From positions 1-64,000 of the forward strand of contig NZ_FOHA01000012.1 in the NCBI RefSeq assembly GCF_900111355.1: DNA of 64,000 nucleotides, read 5' to 3'. Source of the DNA: Isobaculum melis (GTDB lineage Bacteria > Bacillota > Bacilli > Lactobacillales > Carnobacteriaceae). Of this stretch, positions 1-10,014 are shown piece by piece; position 1 is the stretch's first letter, and each line of letters starts with the position of its first letter. The position numbers were made by a program, and so were the translations under genes. Below the pieces are notes generated by a model, which saw only the letters and a program-made list of their open reading frames with translations, was not told the origin of the DNA and did not search any database.

Positions 1-167
<167 letters not shown>

Positions 168-310
168 GTATCGTTCAAACCCGAAGGTTTAAAGTCATTT
201 TTATAATGTGCTTGTAGCTCATTATTTTTGAATTGCTAGCGAATTTTATTCACTAATGTTGTTTGTTTTAACCTTGTTAAAACAACCTACACATTTGGTT
301 CGTCTTACTT

Positions 311-329
311 TGTTCAGTTTTCAAAGGTC
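311..329 (-). promoter_or_regulatory. rRNA leader boxA-like antitermination site
   Basis: Within the rRNA leader the minus strand reads GACCTTTGAAAACTGAACA, which resembles the boxA-like elements found in Gram-positive rRNA leaders and spacers (CTTTGAAAACTGAACAAA type). Function is inferred from position and resemblance. Confidence 0.55.
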
Positions 330-358
330 TAGTTTGTCGTCTTTTCGACAACTTCTAT

Positions 359-387
359 ATATTATCAGTTATAGAAGCAACTGTCAA
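359..387 (-). promoter_or_regulatory. rRNA operon promoter P2
   Basis: On the minus strand TTGACA (382-387) and TAATAT (359-364) are separated by exactly 17 bases, a near-consensus sigma-A promoter. It lies about 190 bases upstream of the mature 16S end, which is a usual distance for the gene-proximal rRNA promoter. Confidence 0.85.
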
Positions 388-444
388 CAACTTTTTTTAT
401 TTATTCGCAAGTGATTTTTGTGTTACGTCATTTGCGACTTCATA

Positions 445-473
445 AGAATACCATCATGTAGACGTGTCGTCAA
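445..473 (-). promoter_or_regulatory. rRNA operon promoter P1
   Basis: On the minus strand TTGACG (468-473) and TATTCT (445-450) are separated by 17 bases. It lies 86 bases upstream of P2, matching the tandem-promoter arrangement common in Firmicutes rRNA operons. Weaker -10 match than P2. Confidence 0.7.
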
Positions 474-734
474 CAATATTTTTACAAATTTATACATTTT
501 TTTTAAAATACGAATTTCAACCTATGAATCTTGCAATAATCATCAGAAAATCCTTAAAAAAAGGGAACAATAAACAACTATTAGCCTTTTATATTTCGCT
601 ATCATTTTATTTATTCTCCTATATTATTCATTTAAAGTTCGATTTTATACATATTTATATGAGATTTTCTCTTTTTCCTATTGTATGTTAAAATGATGAC
701 AAAAGATTACATATGAACTAGGAGCTGATTGAAT

Positions 735-1523
735 ATGACAAAAACACGTTTATTACCTATTGAAAACGGCATAAACTTTAGGGATTTAGGTGGTTACCAA
801 ACGATTGATGGCAGAACCGTTAAGTGGCATAAATTAATTCGTTCTGCTTCATTAAATGAGCTAAGCCTTAAAGATCAAGCATTCTTAAAAGATTATGGCT
901 TAAAAACGATTGTTGATTTCCGCTCTCCTGAAGAAGCTGAAAAGGAACCAGACATGACAATCGAAGGAACCAATTATCTTTTTATGCCCGTTTTTGATAT
1001 TGATGAAACGAAAAACTCGATTTCACCCACCGAACTATTTAATGAATTGTTAAAAGACCCTGATGGTGTCAAACAAATGGTTCAAGTGAATAAAAATTTA
1101 GTTTTAGAGCCGCATGCAACAGAAACTTATCGTCAATTTTTCCAACTCTTATTGGAGAATATCGGCGATGACCATTGCCTATTATTCCATTGCACTGCTG
1201 GGAAAGATCGTACCGGATTTGGTGCTGCACTGATTTTATCCGCTTTAGGTGTCCCACAAGACACTATTATGGAAGATTATTTATTGTCAGCTCAATATTC
1301 CAAAGAAAAGAGTCAGAAAACACTCACTTATTTAAAAGAAAAAGGTGCCCCACAGGCTGTACTTGATGGTGTTGCTGACTTATTAGATGTCAAACCTGTT
1401 TATTTACAAACTGCTTTTGATACAATTAATGAAAAATATGGAAACATGTCTACTTATCTAATAGAAGAAATGGGGATTGACGAAACAATCCAGCAAGCAT
1501 TAAAAGATATTTATTTAGATTAA
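735..1523 (+). CDS. Tyrosine/dual-specificity protein phosphatase (Y_phosphatase3 family)
   Basis: The 262-residue protein carries the Cys-x5-Arg phosphatase signature HCTAGKDR at about residues 152-159, with the N-terminal FRDLGGYQT motif typical of the LipA-like Tyr/phosphoinositide phosphatases of Firmicutes and mycobacteria. Members remove phosphate from tyrosine (and sometimes Ser/Thr or lipid) substrates; the natural substrate here cannot be told. The start is ATG 735, ten bases after AGGAG (720-724); a TTG at 729 is too close to that site. It stands alone, ending in a strong terminator shared in space with lysS. No signal peptide is visible, so a cytoplasmic enzyme is expected. Confidence 0.85.
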   Translation: MTKTRLLPIENGINFRDLGGYQTIDGRTVKWHKLIRSASLNELSLKDQAFLKDYGLKTIVDFRSPEEAEKEPDMTIEGTNYLFMPVFDIDETKNSISPTELFNELLKDPDGVKQMVQVNKNLVLEPHATETYRQFFQLLLENIGDDHCLLFHCTAGKDRTGFGAALILSALGVPQDTIMEDYLLSAQYSKEKSQKTLTYLKEKGAPQAVLDGVADLLDVKPVYLQTAFDTINEKYGNMSTYLIEEMGIDETIQQALKDIYLD

Positions 1524-1524
1524 T

Positions 1525-1559
1525 AAAAGCCCTTGAAACCTAAAGTTTCAAGGGCTTTT
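1525..1559. terminator. Bidirectional terminator between phosphatase and lysS
   Basis: AAAAGCCCTTGAAAC and its exact inverse GTTTCAAGGGCTTTT enclose a five-base loop, with A runs on one side and T runs on the other, so it can serve both converging genes. Confidence 0.9.
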
Positions 1560-1563
1560 CATT

Positions 1564-3105
<1,542 letters not shown>

Positions 3106-3172
3106 TTAGGGCAACTTTCATTCTTCTTAATAATGCCAATAGTTGGCAAAAAAAGCAAGGTTATTCAGAGAA

Positions 3173-4180
3173 TTATTCTGCATTTTTTATTGTATTTTTT
3201 GCTTCTCTCTCTTCAGTATCTTCCACAAGTTGATCAAATAGCGCAATCATTTCCTGTTGTTTTAAAGTTTGATTCACCGCTACTTTGGTTTTAGCAGCTC
3301 TGGGAATCCCTTTTAAATAATAAGCTGCATGCTGTCTAAACTCAGGAACAGCAACACGTTCGCCTTTTAAATCAACCAAACGTTGCAAGTGGGTTTTAGC
3401 TGTTTTAATTTTTTCACGAGCAGTTGGTTCTGCTACTAATTCACCAGTTTCTAAGTATTGCTTCGTTTGATAAATCATCCAAGGATTACCTAGGGCAGCG
3501 CGCCCTATCATGACACCGTCAGCACCCACATGTTCTAGCATGCGCTTTGCATCTTCTGGTGTACGAACATCCCCATTTCCCATTAGCGGAATGGTTAATT
3601 CTTTTTTTACGTCCCTTAAAACATCCCAATCGGCTTTTCCTTCATACATTTGAACGCGGGTTCTCGCATGCATTGCAATCGCACTTGCACCTGCTCGTTC
3701 TGCTGCTAATGCATTTTCAATCGCAAATAGATGTTCTTCATCCCAGCCAGTTCTCATTTTCACTGTTACTGGCACCTTAACTGCATCTACAACTGCTGCC
3801 ACCATTTCATACACTTTATTGGGATCTAGCAACCATTTCGCACCTGCTTCGGCTTTGATAATTTTATTGACAGGACACCCCATATTAATATCGATCACAT
3901 CTGCTGTTGTATTTTCTTCAACAAATTTAGCAGCCTCTACCAAGCTTGCTCGATCGCCACCAAAGATTTGCACACCCAGCGGATGCTCTCTTTCATCAAT
4001 ATATAACATATCTAAGGTTTTCTTATTGCGCTGTAAAATACCTTTATCGCTAATCATTTCGCAGACAACATATCCTGCACCAAATTCTTTGACTGTTACG
4101 CGAAATGCTGCATTGGAAATCCCAGCCATAGGTGCAACAACTACTCTATTTTGAATCTCTATATCTCCTATTTTCCACAT
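3173..4180 (-). CDS. dusB: tRNA-dihydrouridine synthase, DusB type
   Basis: This 335-residue TIM-barrel flavoenzyme reduces uridines in the D-loop of tRNA. The N-terminal VVVAPMAGISN motif, the catalytic cysteine in INMGCPVNK (Cys102) and the FMN-binding GNGDV and GRAALGNPW stretches are all present. The start ATG 4180 has AAAGAGG upstream. It precedes lysS and is probably cotranscribed with it, since no convincing terminator separates them (a GCCAATAGTTGGC palindrome at about 3133-3146 lacks a T run on the correct side). Confidence 0.95.
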   Translation of the reverse strand: MWKIGDIEIQNRVVVAPMAGISNAAFRVTVKEFGAGYVVCEMISDKGILQRNKKTLDMLYIDEREHPLGVQIFGGDRASLVEAAKFVEENTTADVIDINMGCPVNKIIKAEAGAKWLLDPNKVYEMVAAVVDAVKVPVTVKMRTGWDEEHLFAIENALAAERAGASAIAMHARTRVQMYEGKADWDVLRDVKKELTIPLMGNGDVRTPEDAKRMLEHVGADGVMIGRAALGNPWMIYQTKQYLETGELVAEPTAREKIKTAKTHLQRLVDLKGERVAVPEFRQHAAYYLKGIPRAAKTKVAVNQTLKQQEMIALFDQLVEDTEEREAKNTIKNAE

Positions 4181-4352
4181 GAGGTTTGCCTCTTTCTATT
4201 TGATCTTTCTTTATCTTTTTTACTAAGAGCTTTAGGTATCATATCATATTTAATCAAAGTTCGAAACAATAAATGGTTGCGTCATAGGAAGCAAAAACTT
4301 ATTTAAAAAATGATTAATTTTCTATTTTATGGTCTACTTTCTCTTTAAAGTA

Positions 4353-4361
4353 TGCTACAAT
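4353..4361 (+). promoter_or_regulatory. Extended -10 promoter of the DedA gene
   Basis: TGCTACAAT is an extended -10 element (TGn before TACAAT). The -35 region is poor. Because this element overlaps the upstream ATG at 4352, it supports the later TTG as the real start of the DedA gene. Confidence 0.45.
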
Positions 4362-4402
4362 TTTTCGAGAATGTTCCTATTTATAAGAGAGAGGGTTTTA
4401 AT

Positions 4403-5047
4403 TTGGCTTGGGTAATTGATTTTATATTGCATATTGATACACATTTAGTTGAGATGATTAACACATTTGGATTGGGTACTTACTTCCTCCTATTCTTAGT
4501 GATTTTTATTGAAACAGGTTTGGTTGTTTTCCCATTTCTTCCTGGGGATTCTTTATTATTTGCCGCAGGTGCTTTAACAGTAGCTCATGGTTCTTCTTTA
4601 AATATTTTTGTCGTCATTCTGACGTTTATTACCGCAGCTATTTTAGGGGATTTAATGAATTATCATATTGGGAAAAAAATTGGGACTAAAATTCCGGAAA
4701 AAGGTATTATCAGCAAAGTTATTAATCAGGAGAAGCTGGATAAGGCAGAAGCTTTCTTTAATAAGCATGGTGGGAAAACGATTTTCATTGCACGCTTCAT
4801 GCCTTTCATTCGTACGTTTGCACCTTTTGTAGCAGGCGGGAGTAACATGAATGAACGTGCTTTCCTTAAATATAATGTTACTGGCGCAATTGTTTGGGTA
4901 CTTATTTGTACATTATTTGGTTATTTCTTTGGAAATATTCCATTTGTAAAAGATAACTTCTCTTTAGTTGCATTAGGCGTTATTTTTGTTTCTCTTGTGC
5001 CAATTTTAGTTGGATTTATTCGAGGTAAAATGTCTAAAAAAGCTTAA
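4403..5047 (+). CDS. DedA family integral membrane protein
   Basis: The 214-residue product has the DedA layout: a re-entrant/hydrophobic region near 30-70, the ETGLVVFPFLPGDSLLFAAG motif, the FIARFMPFIRTFAPFVAGGSNM motif in the middle and C-terminal membrane helices. DedA proteins are lipid scramblase/flippase-like membrane proteins (UptA and PetA are relatives that recycle undecaprenyl phosphate and phosphatidylethanolamine); which lipid is moved here cannot be told. I chose the TTG at 4403, about eight bases after GAGAGAGGG; an ATG at 4352 in frame lies inside the likely promoter and has no ribosome site. Its stop codon lies within the terminator hairpin. Confidence 0.88.
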   Translation: MAWVIDFILHIDTHLVEMINTFGLGTYFLLFLVIFIETGLVVFPFLPGDSLLFAAGALTVAHGSSLNIFVVILTFITAAILGDLMNYHIGKKIGTKIPEKGIISKVINQEKLDKAEAFFNKHGGKTIFIARFMPFIRTFAPFVAGGSNMNERAFLKYNVTGAIVWVLICTLFGYFFGNIPFVKDNFSLVALGVIFVSLVPILVGFIRGKMSKKA

Positions 5048-5068
5048 CACAATTGTGTTAAGCTTTTT
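5036..5068. terminator. Bidirectional terminator between DedA gene and cysK
   Basis: AAAAAGCTTAACACAATTGTGTTAAGCTTTTT is an almost perfect palindrome with T runs on both strands. It overlaps the last codons of the DedA gene. Confidence 0.9.
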
Positions 5069-5075
5069 CTTTAGT

Positions 5076-6011
5076 CTAATCTTCTATATTTGGATAAAGC
5101 GCAGTTGAAAGGTAACGTTCGCCATTATCTGCAACAATTGCTACAACGCTTTTCCCTTTACCTAATTTTTTAGCTACTTCAATCGCACCAGCAATTGTTG
5201 CACCAGATGAAATTCCTACTAAGATGCCCTCTTCAGCAGCAACTCTTCTACCCATCTCAATCGCATCGTCACTTTTGACTTCTAAAACATCATCATAAAC
5301 AGATGTATCTAATACTGTCGGAATGAAACCTGCACCAATTCCTTGGATTTTATGTGGGCTTGGGCTGCCACCTGCTAATACTGGTGATTCTGCTGGCTCT
5401 AACGCATAAATCAAGACATTTGGATTTGCTTTTTTCAAAACACGCCCTACTCCTGTAATCGTTCCGCCTGTTCCAACTCCTGCTACAAAAGCATCTGGCG
5501 TCTTGCCATCAAAGGCTTCTAAGATCTCTGGGCCTGTTGTTAGCTCATGAATTTCAGGGTTGGTCGGGTTATCAAATTGCATTGGCATATAAAAGCCTGG
5601 TTTATTCGCAAGCTCTTCAGCTTTTGCAATTGCCCCTTTCATGCCATCAGCCCCTGGGGTTAACACAAGCTCAGCACCATATGCACGCAATAATTTTCTA
5701 CGTTCCACACTCATGGTATCTGGCATCACAAAAATTGCTTGATAACCTTTGGCCGCCGCAATCATCGCTAAACCAATTCCTGTGTTTCCACTAGTCGGTT
5801 CAACAATGGTATCTCCTGCCTTAAGGGTACCTTTAGCTTCGGCTTGTTGAATCATATTTAGTGCAATTCGATCTTTTAAACTGCCTCCTGGATTAAAGAA
5901 TTCTAGCTTCACATAAACATCTGCTGCCTCTTCTGGTACAACTTTATTTAATTTAACAAGGGGTGTCTTTCCTACAAGATCTGTGATTGATTGAACAATT
6001 TTTGTCATCAT
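5076..6011 (-). CDS. cysK: Cysteine synthase (O-acetylserine sulfhydrylase)
   Basis: The 311-residue PLP enzyme joins sulfide with O-acetylserine to give cysteine. The Schiff-base lysine sits in GGSLKDR (Lys46), the substrate loop is PTSGNTG, and the phosphate-binding GTGGTITG loop follows at about residue 180. AGGAGGG lies upstream; two adjacent ATGs (6011 and 6008) are possible, the second having the better spacing. It is monocistronic here, with no serine acetyltransferase neighbour. Length and motifs are normal. Confidence 0.95.
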   Translation of the reverse strand: MMTKIVQSITDLVGKTPLVKLNKVVPEEAADVYVKLEFFNPGGSLKDRIALNMIQQAEAKGTLKAGDTIVEPTSGNTGIGLAMIAAAKGYQAIFVMPDTMSVERRKLLRAYGAELVLTPGADGMKGAIAKAEELANKPGFYMPMQFDNPTNPEIHELTTGPEILEAFDGKTPDAFVAGVGTGGTITGVGRVLKKANPNVLIYALEPAESPVLAGGSPSPHKIQGIGAGFIPTVLDTSVYDDVLEVKSDDAIEMGRRVAAEEGILVGISSGATIAGAIEVAKKLGKGKSVVAIVADNGERYLSTALYPNIED

Positions 6012-6096
6012 TTTTCCCTCCTGAATTCTTTTACTAACCTTAGTTTATTAATCTTGAGTATATTTGTCAAGTTAACGCCTTTCTTTTGGAAAACAA

Positions 6097-6525
6097 TTAA
6101 AAATCGCCTAAGGTATCTAAACCTTTTTCAAAAAGAAGTAGATTCGTTTCTTCTATTGAATAATCTTTTGCTAATCCATAGATAATGACTGCATCCCACA
6201 CATGCTTAGCATATAATCTAGCATAACCACTTTTTTTCAATAATTGGTTTGCTTCCTCATCATTTAATCCCAAGCCAAAACATAGGGCGATTAAGCGTTC
6301 TCTTGAAGGGTTTCTTTTACCATCAAAATATTGATACCCTGTTACCTCAGACATTGCAGACCTACGAATCACTTGAGCTTTGGTTAGTTTCTTTTCTTCT
6401 AGCCATTCATTCAAATAGAACATCACTGTATTCTCTACAAAATGCTCTGTATTTTGTGCAAAAGTTTCAAAAAAATCATCTGATTTTTTCAGTTCGTGAT
6501 GCAATTTATCTGTATCTTTTTCCAT
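6097..6525 (-). CDS. HTH protein divergent from a Ser/Thr kinase
   Basis: The 142-residue protein has a Cro/C1-like helix-turn-helix near residues 40-95: EEKKLTKAQVIRRSAMSEVTGYQYFDGKRNPSRERLIALCFGLGL, with the N-terminal helix acidic and Lys-rich, and a short helical C-terminal tail. It is transcribed divergently from the kinase gene 150 bases away, which suggests it regulates or is regulated with the kinase. GAGG upstream of ATG 6525 is a modest ribosome site. DNA binding is inferred from the fold; the target and any phosphorylation by the kinase are not shown by sequence. Confidence 0.8.
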   Translation of the reverse strand: MEKDTDKLHHELKKSDDFFETFAQNTEHFVENTVMFYLNEWLEEKKLTKAQVIRRSAMSEVTGYQYFDGKRNPSRERLIALCFGLGLNDEEANQLLKKSGYARLYAKHVWDAVIIYGLAKDYSIEETNLLLFEKGLDTLGDF

Positions 6526-6627
6526 GAAGCATCTACCTCTCTGTCAATTCCGTCTCTATACTTGATGCGTATATTTTACCACTTTTAGGGAACAATACAA
6601 AATTCTCCTTTTTATTCCAATATGAGG

Positions 6628-6636
6628 TGCTATAAT
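6628..6636 (+). promoter_or_regulatory. Extended -10 promoter of the kinase gene
   Basis: TGCTATAAT is a full extended -10 box, 39 bases before the kinase ATG. There is no good -35 at 17 bases, as is usual for extended -10 promoters. Confidence 0.55.
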
Positions 6637-6674
6637 AAGCTCATTAAGATTTTTACTAAAGAAAGGGATTCACT

Positions 6675-7943
6675 ATGGACAAGCACTCAGCAAATGAGTA
6701 TCATAAGGAACATTTTGACCAATATAAAGAAATTGAGCCTTTAAATCAAAAGGAAAACAGTCCTATTTTAGTGCGACATCTTCAGTCAAATGAATTTTTT
6801 GTTCGTAAAAAGTATGACCCTAGTTTAAGCAAGCGATTGATTCAATTAAAAAAAGTAAACCATCCAAATTTACCTAAAATCAAAGAAATTGTTTTACAAA
6901 ATAATCATCTCTGGATTTTTGAGGAGTATATTCATGGTAAAAATTTAACAGATATTTTAAAAGCTGTTCCTGCATTAAAAACGGAAGAAATATTGGAAAT
7001 CGGGATTTCTGTTGCTGAAGCACTTACCGCTTTGCATGAAGAAAAACTCATTCATCGTGATGTGAAGCCTGGTAATATTATGATTACAACAGATGGCGTT
7101 GTAAAGTTAATCGATTTTGATGCGTTAAGATTCTATGATGATTCGAAAAATACAGATACAGTTAATTTGGGCACAATTGGTTTTGCATCTCCTGAGCAGT
7201 TTGGCTTTGCACAATCTGATGAACGGAGTGATATTTATTCATTAGGGGTTGTTTTAAATGTCTGTTCGGCGAGAAGATATCCTAAGAACGGAATCACAAC
7301 TGACCCTATTTTAGCAACCATTATTACCAAAGCAACGAAATTAGATCCTGATGATCGCTATGAAAATATGTTGGAGATGACAAATGCTTTATTGCAAGTA
7401 AAAAAAGCAAGCTTCCCAGCAGTTCAGAGCGCTCAGCAACAGCAAGATTTTTATGTGCGAACACTTCCAATTAAAGAAGAAGCCGTCATACAGCAAGAAA
7501 AAAACAGCTGGACCCCCTTATCTCCTGAAATGATTCAAGCAGCACAGGAGCAACCTCAGCAGGCAGCGAGTAGCGTTCAACAAAATTGGCTGAGACGTTA
7601 TGTACCAGGTTTTCGAACCGATCTATTAGCCAATAAAATTTTTGCCTGTTTGATTTATGCTTTATATGCCTATCTTATCTTCTATGAAAACTCAATTGTT
7701 ACCTTTAAAGATTGGTTACTTCGAGCGCTTCAGAATGCATTTATTTTACTGCCGTTGTCCATCCTTTTTACCAATTTTATGAATATCCAAAAGAAATTAC
7801 CTTTGATTAAATCAGAGGATAAAAAGAACAGGCGGCTTGGCTTCCTTCTATATATTGTCATTTGGCTCATTGCCTTAACCTGTCTCATTGCACTATTTGA
7901 TTCACTTCATACACAAGCATTTTTAGATTTTTTTAATAAATAA
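6675..7943 (+). CDS. Membrane-anchored Hanks-type Ser/Thr protein kinase (DFD variant)
   Basis: The 422-residue protein has a kinase domain at about 20-255: a Lys in EFFVRKKY, the catalytic loop HRDVKPGNIM, a metal-binding segment IDFDALRFY in which the usual DFG reads DFD, the GFASPEQFG activation-loop end and SDIYSLGVVL. After a Gln-rich linker (about 245-310) come three hydrophobic helices (roughly 320-340, 350-372, 390-415). It has no PASTA repeats, so it is not the PknB/StkP/IreK kinase of cell-wall control. The lack of an obvious alpha-C glutamate is notable but hard to judge by eye. It probably phosphorylates Ser/Thr on unknown targets at the inner face of the membrane. It sits opposite an HTH gene and is followed by a terminator, then a lipoprotein. 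Confidence 0.85.
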   Translation: MDKHSANEYHKEHFDQYKEIEPLNQKENSPILVRHLQSNEFFVRKKYDPSLSKRLIQLKKVNHPNLPKIKEIVLQNNHLWIFEEYIHGKNLTDILKAVPALKTEEILEIGISVAEALTALHEEKLIHRDVKPGNIMITTDGVVKLIDFDALRFYDDSKNTDTVNLGTIGFASPEQFGFAQSDERSDIYSLGVVLNVCSARRYPKNGITTDPILATIITKATKLDPDDRYENMLEMTNALLQVKKASFPAVQSAQQQQDFYVRTLPIKEEAVIQQEKNSWTPLSPEMIQAAQEQPQQAASSVQQNWLRRYVPGFRTDLLANKIFACLIYALYAYLIFYENSIVTFKDWLLRALQNAFILLPLSILFTNFMNIQKKLPLIKSEDKKNRRLGFLLYIVIWLIALTCLIALFDSLHTQAFLDFFNK

Positions 7944-7977
7944 CAAAATAAGCAAAACATTTCATTTAGATAAAAAG

Positions 7978-8008
7978 AAAATCTTATGCTTGAAGCATAA
8001 GATTTTTT
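7978..8008 (+). terminator. Terminator after the kinase gene
   Basis: AAAATCTTATGCT TGA AGCATAAGATTTTTT forms a 13-base-pair stem with a T run. It separates the kinase transcript from the lipoprotein gene. Confidence 0.85.
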
Positions 8009-8069
8009 CCATATTTCCCTGCATAATTTGATTTGTAAGACGGATCAAATAACAAAGGAGTGCAAGGAA

Positions 8070-8573
8070 ATGAAACAATTAAAAAAATTAGGTGTATTAG
8101 GATTTATTACTTTATTATCAGTGGTGATGGTGGCTTGTGGTTCATCAGGTAGCTCTGATAAAGGGAAAGAAAAAGAAAGTGAAAAAACAGAAGAAAAGAA
8201 AGCAACAGATTCTGGTGAGCTTGGCGATTATAGTTTAACGATTCATGATGGTTTTGAACTAGCAAAAGATTATAATGATCAAGATGTAATTGTACTTACT
8301 TATGATTTCACAAATAATAGCGATGAGAATCAATCTTTCATGTTTAGTATCTCAGATAAAGTTTTCCAAAATGGCGTTGGGTTAGAAAGTGCCATTATGT
8401 CGGCTGATTCTCCTGAATTAAAAAACCGCAGTACAGAAATCCAACCAGGTGCTTCTCTTACAGTAAAAGTGGGCTATGTATTACAAGATACAACGTCTCC
8501 AGTTTCAGTTGAAGCAAAAGAACTTATTTCATTAGATGATAACAAATTAACCAAAGAATTTAACTTACAGTAG
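8070..8573 (+). CDS. Lipoprotein with DUF5067-like domain
   Basis: The 167-residue precursor has a signal peptide ending in a lipobox-like VMVAC (Cys23), a Lys/Glu/Ser-rich linker and a beta-rich domain (about 55-165) with the LTYDFTNNSDENQSF and IQPGASLTVKVGYVL stretches characteristic of DUF5067 (a DUF4352-like telokin/Ig fold). It should be anchored outside the membrane. The start is ATG 8070, nine bases after AAGGAG; an in-frame ATG at 8028 would add a non-signal extension. Function is unknown; genes of this family often lie near small membrane proteins like the next one. Confidence 0.82.
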   Translation: MKQLKKLGVLGFITLLSVVMVACGSSGSSDKGKEKESEKTEEKKATDSGELGDYSLTIHDGFELAKDYNDQDVIVLTYDFTNNSDENQSFMFSISDKVFQNGVGLESAIMSADSPELKNRSTEIQPGASLTVKVGYVLQDTTSPVSVEAKELISLDDNKLTKEFNLQ

Positions 8574-8583
8574 TGATGCCGAT

Positions 8584-8943
8584 ATGAAAAAAACAATTGG
8601 TATTCTTTCTATTGTCATTGTCCCTATTATTCTTTTTCAATCAATGATTGTGGGTGCTGCAAACACCCTTTCAAATGATTCAACTGCAGTTGATGGTTCA
8701 GCTGGTGTTCTGTTGGCAGTCTGTTTATTAGTCAGCGGAATTCTAGTATTAGCTTCTAAAAAAAGCAGAGGCACGTTGATTACAGCGATTGTCTTTTATA
8801 CACTAGGTGGTCTTATTGGTTTAGCAGGAGCAGGTATCTATCGAGATTTAGTTATTTGGTCCGTCATTAGCTTAATCTTTGCCACATTGCTCTTGGTCTT
8901 TCAAATCATTAAACCAAAACGTAACAAGTTGGACCATAAATAA
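8584..8943 (+). CDS. Small integral membrane protein (DUF4064-like)
   Basis: The 119-residue protein has four hydrophobic segments (about 4-24, 40-57, 66-85, 91-109) and no catalytic motif. Spacing and hydrophobic pattern resemble DUF4064-type proteins that accompany DUF5067 proteins, but I assign the family only loosely. It starts 10 bases after the lipoprotein stop, so both are probably one transcript. No strong Shine-Dalgarno is seen, which suggests translational coupling. Confidence 0.65.
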   Translation: MKKTIGILSIVIVPIILFQSMIVGAANTLSNDSTAVDGSAGVLLAVCLLVSGILVLASKKSRGTLITAIVFYTLGGLIGLAGAGIYRDLVIWSVISLIFATLLLVFQIIKPKRNKLDHK

Positions 8944-8944
8944 G

Positions 8945-8973
8945 ACACTACTATTTATTTAGTAGTGTTTTTC
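8945..8973 (+). terminator. Terminator after the lipoprotein/membrane protein pair
   Basis: ACACTACTA and TAGTAGTGT form a stem around a short T/A loop, followed by a T run. Confidence 0.85.
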
Positions 8974-9051
8974 TTTAGCTACAAATATCCTGATACCCAT
9001 GTTACAATGAATAAATAGAATAGAATTGATTTGAAAGTGGTGAGGTTTAAC

Positions 9052-9750
9052 GTGACAAATACAAGCAAAAACAAATTAAGTACAGCCATTGGTTTCTTCT
9101 TTTTATATTGGGGGCTTTACTTTGGTATTTCTACAGTCTGTGCTTTTATTGAAGTTTTTCGGTTAATGAATCAAACCGGCTTATCAGCAGAAGCACTGCT
9201 TTCTTCAGGACTTGTCACTGGTTTTTCATGGTATTTTGTACTTTTATCTACATTAAATTTTGTTTTGGTTATTTGGTTAAGTAAACGTAAAGGTTTAACT
9301 TTTTTCTCCTTTAAACCCATTCCGTTGAAGGATTTAGGCTTTACTGTCCTTATGTTTATTGGGATGCTTGCCACAACGACTTGCTTAAATATGATTGCGA
9401 TTAACTTTATACCAGGCTTTGAAAATACAGCTAATGAAATCGCATTAGATAACATTTTAGCCAATACAGCTTATCCATTATTTTTCTTTTATGCAGTGAT
9501 TTTAGCACCAGTTTCTGAAGAAGTTATCATACGAGGCTTTTTCCTTAAGTATTTCTTCCCTCATAATAGAAAGCTTGGTTGGATCCTCAGTTCCCTTTTA
9601 TTTGGGATGCTACATGGTCCTACAGATATCATTAGTTTTCTGATTTATACTTCAATGGGTGCTTTTTTAGGTGGGATATATTATCGAACAAACCGAATTG
9701 AATTAGCCATTTTGGCTCACTTTTCGAACAATTTTTTAAGTATGCTATGA
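9052..9750 (+). CDS. CPBP family intramembrane metalloprotease
   Basis: The 232-residue polytopic protein carries the CPBP (Abi) motifs: SEEVIIRGFF (the EExxxR motif), FGMLHGPTD with a conserved His, and a final HFSNN. These proteases, related to Rce1, cut within membranes and in lactobacilli are tied to bacteriocin self-immunity or to processing of lipid-linked peptides. I chose GTG 9052, six bases after GGTGAGG; TTG 9031 lies upstream of that site. It stands alone between terminators, with no bacteriocin gene visible beside it. Confidence 0.85.
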   Translation: MTNTSKNKLSTAIGFFFLYWGLYFGISTVCAFIEVFRLMNQTGLSAEALLSSGLVTGFSWYFVLLSTLNFVLVIWLSKRKGLTFFSFKPIPLKDLGFTVLMFIGMLATTTCLNMIAINFIPGFENTANEIALDNILANTAYPLFFFYAVILAPVSEEVIIRGFFLKYFFPHNRKLGWILSSLLFGMLHGPTDIISFLIYTSMGAFLGGIYYRTNRIELAILAHFSNNFLSML

Positions 9751-9785
9751 TTTTTAATAAGATAAGATAAGATAAAAGCAATGTT

Positions 9786-9819
9786 AAACAACTATTAGTT
9801 TTTATTAATGGTTGTTTTT
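9786..9819 (+). terminator. Terminator after the CPBP protease gene
   Basis: AAACAACTATTA pairs with TAATGGTTGTTT (one G-T pair) around a T-rich loop, followed by TTTT. Confidence 0.75.
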
Positions 9820-9934
9820 CTATGATTTAACCACGCTTTTTTTGAAACTCTTTTCTAAGATAACCTTTAAAAATCCATAGCTCACACCTTTTTCTTAGTT
9901 TTGTGTCAATTCTATGTTTTTTTCATTCAACCCA

Positions 9935-9963
9935 TTGACTACACACATAAAAAGATATACTAT
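9935..9963 (+). promoter_or_regulatory. Promoter of the surface-protein cassette
   Basis: TTGACT (9935-9940), a 17-base spacer and TACTAT (9958-9963) lie 51 bases upstream of the large surface protein gene. The 13 bases CATTGACTACACA here recur at the promoter in front of the glycosyltransferase operon at 49803. Confidence 0.7.
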
Positions 9964-10014
9964 TATAACGAAAACTAATATTTATAAATACTATTTATAG
10001 AGAGGAGCCAATTT

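Larger units (their letters stand above)
168..734. other. rRNA leader and intergenic region without protein gene
   Basis: This stretch holds the rRNA leader (168 to about 352), the two rRNA promoters and, to the right, AT-rich DNA leading to the phosphatase gene. A 75-codon open frame at 464-691 overlaps the P1 promoter, has no ribosome binding site and an AT-biased composition, so I do not call it a gene. Confidence 0.7.

Noticed and set aside
464-691. 75-codon open frame to the right of the rRNA promoters
   Set aside because: It overlaps the P1 promoter, has no ribosome site and an AT-driven amino acid content.
3130-3150. GCCAATAGTTGGC palindrome between dusB and lysS as a terminator
   Set aside because: The A/T run is on the wrong side for the minus-strand genes and there is no plus-strand gene to end.
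9754-9775. Tandem GATAA repeats after the CPBP gene
   Set aside because: Only three to four short copies in AT-rich DNA, next to a terminator; probably low complexity.
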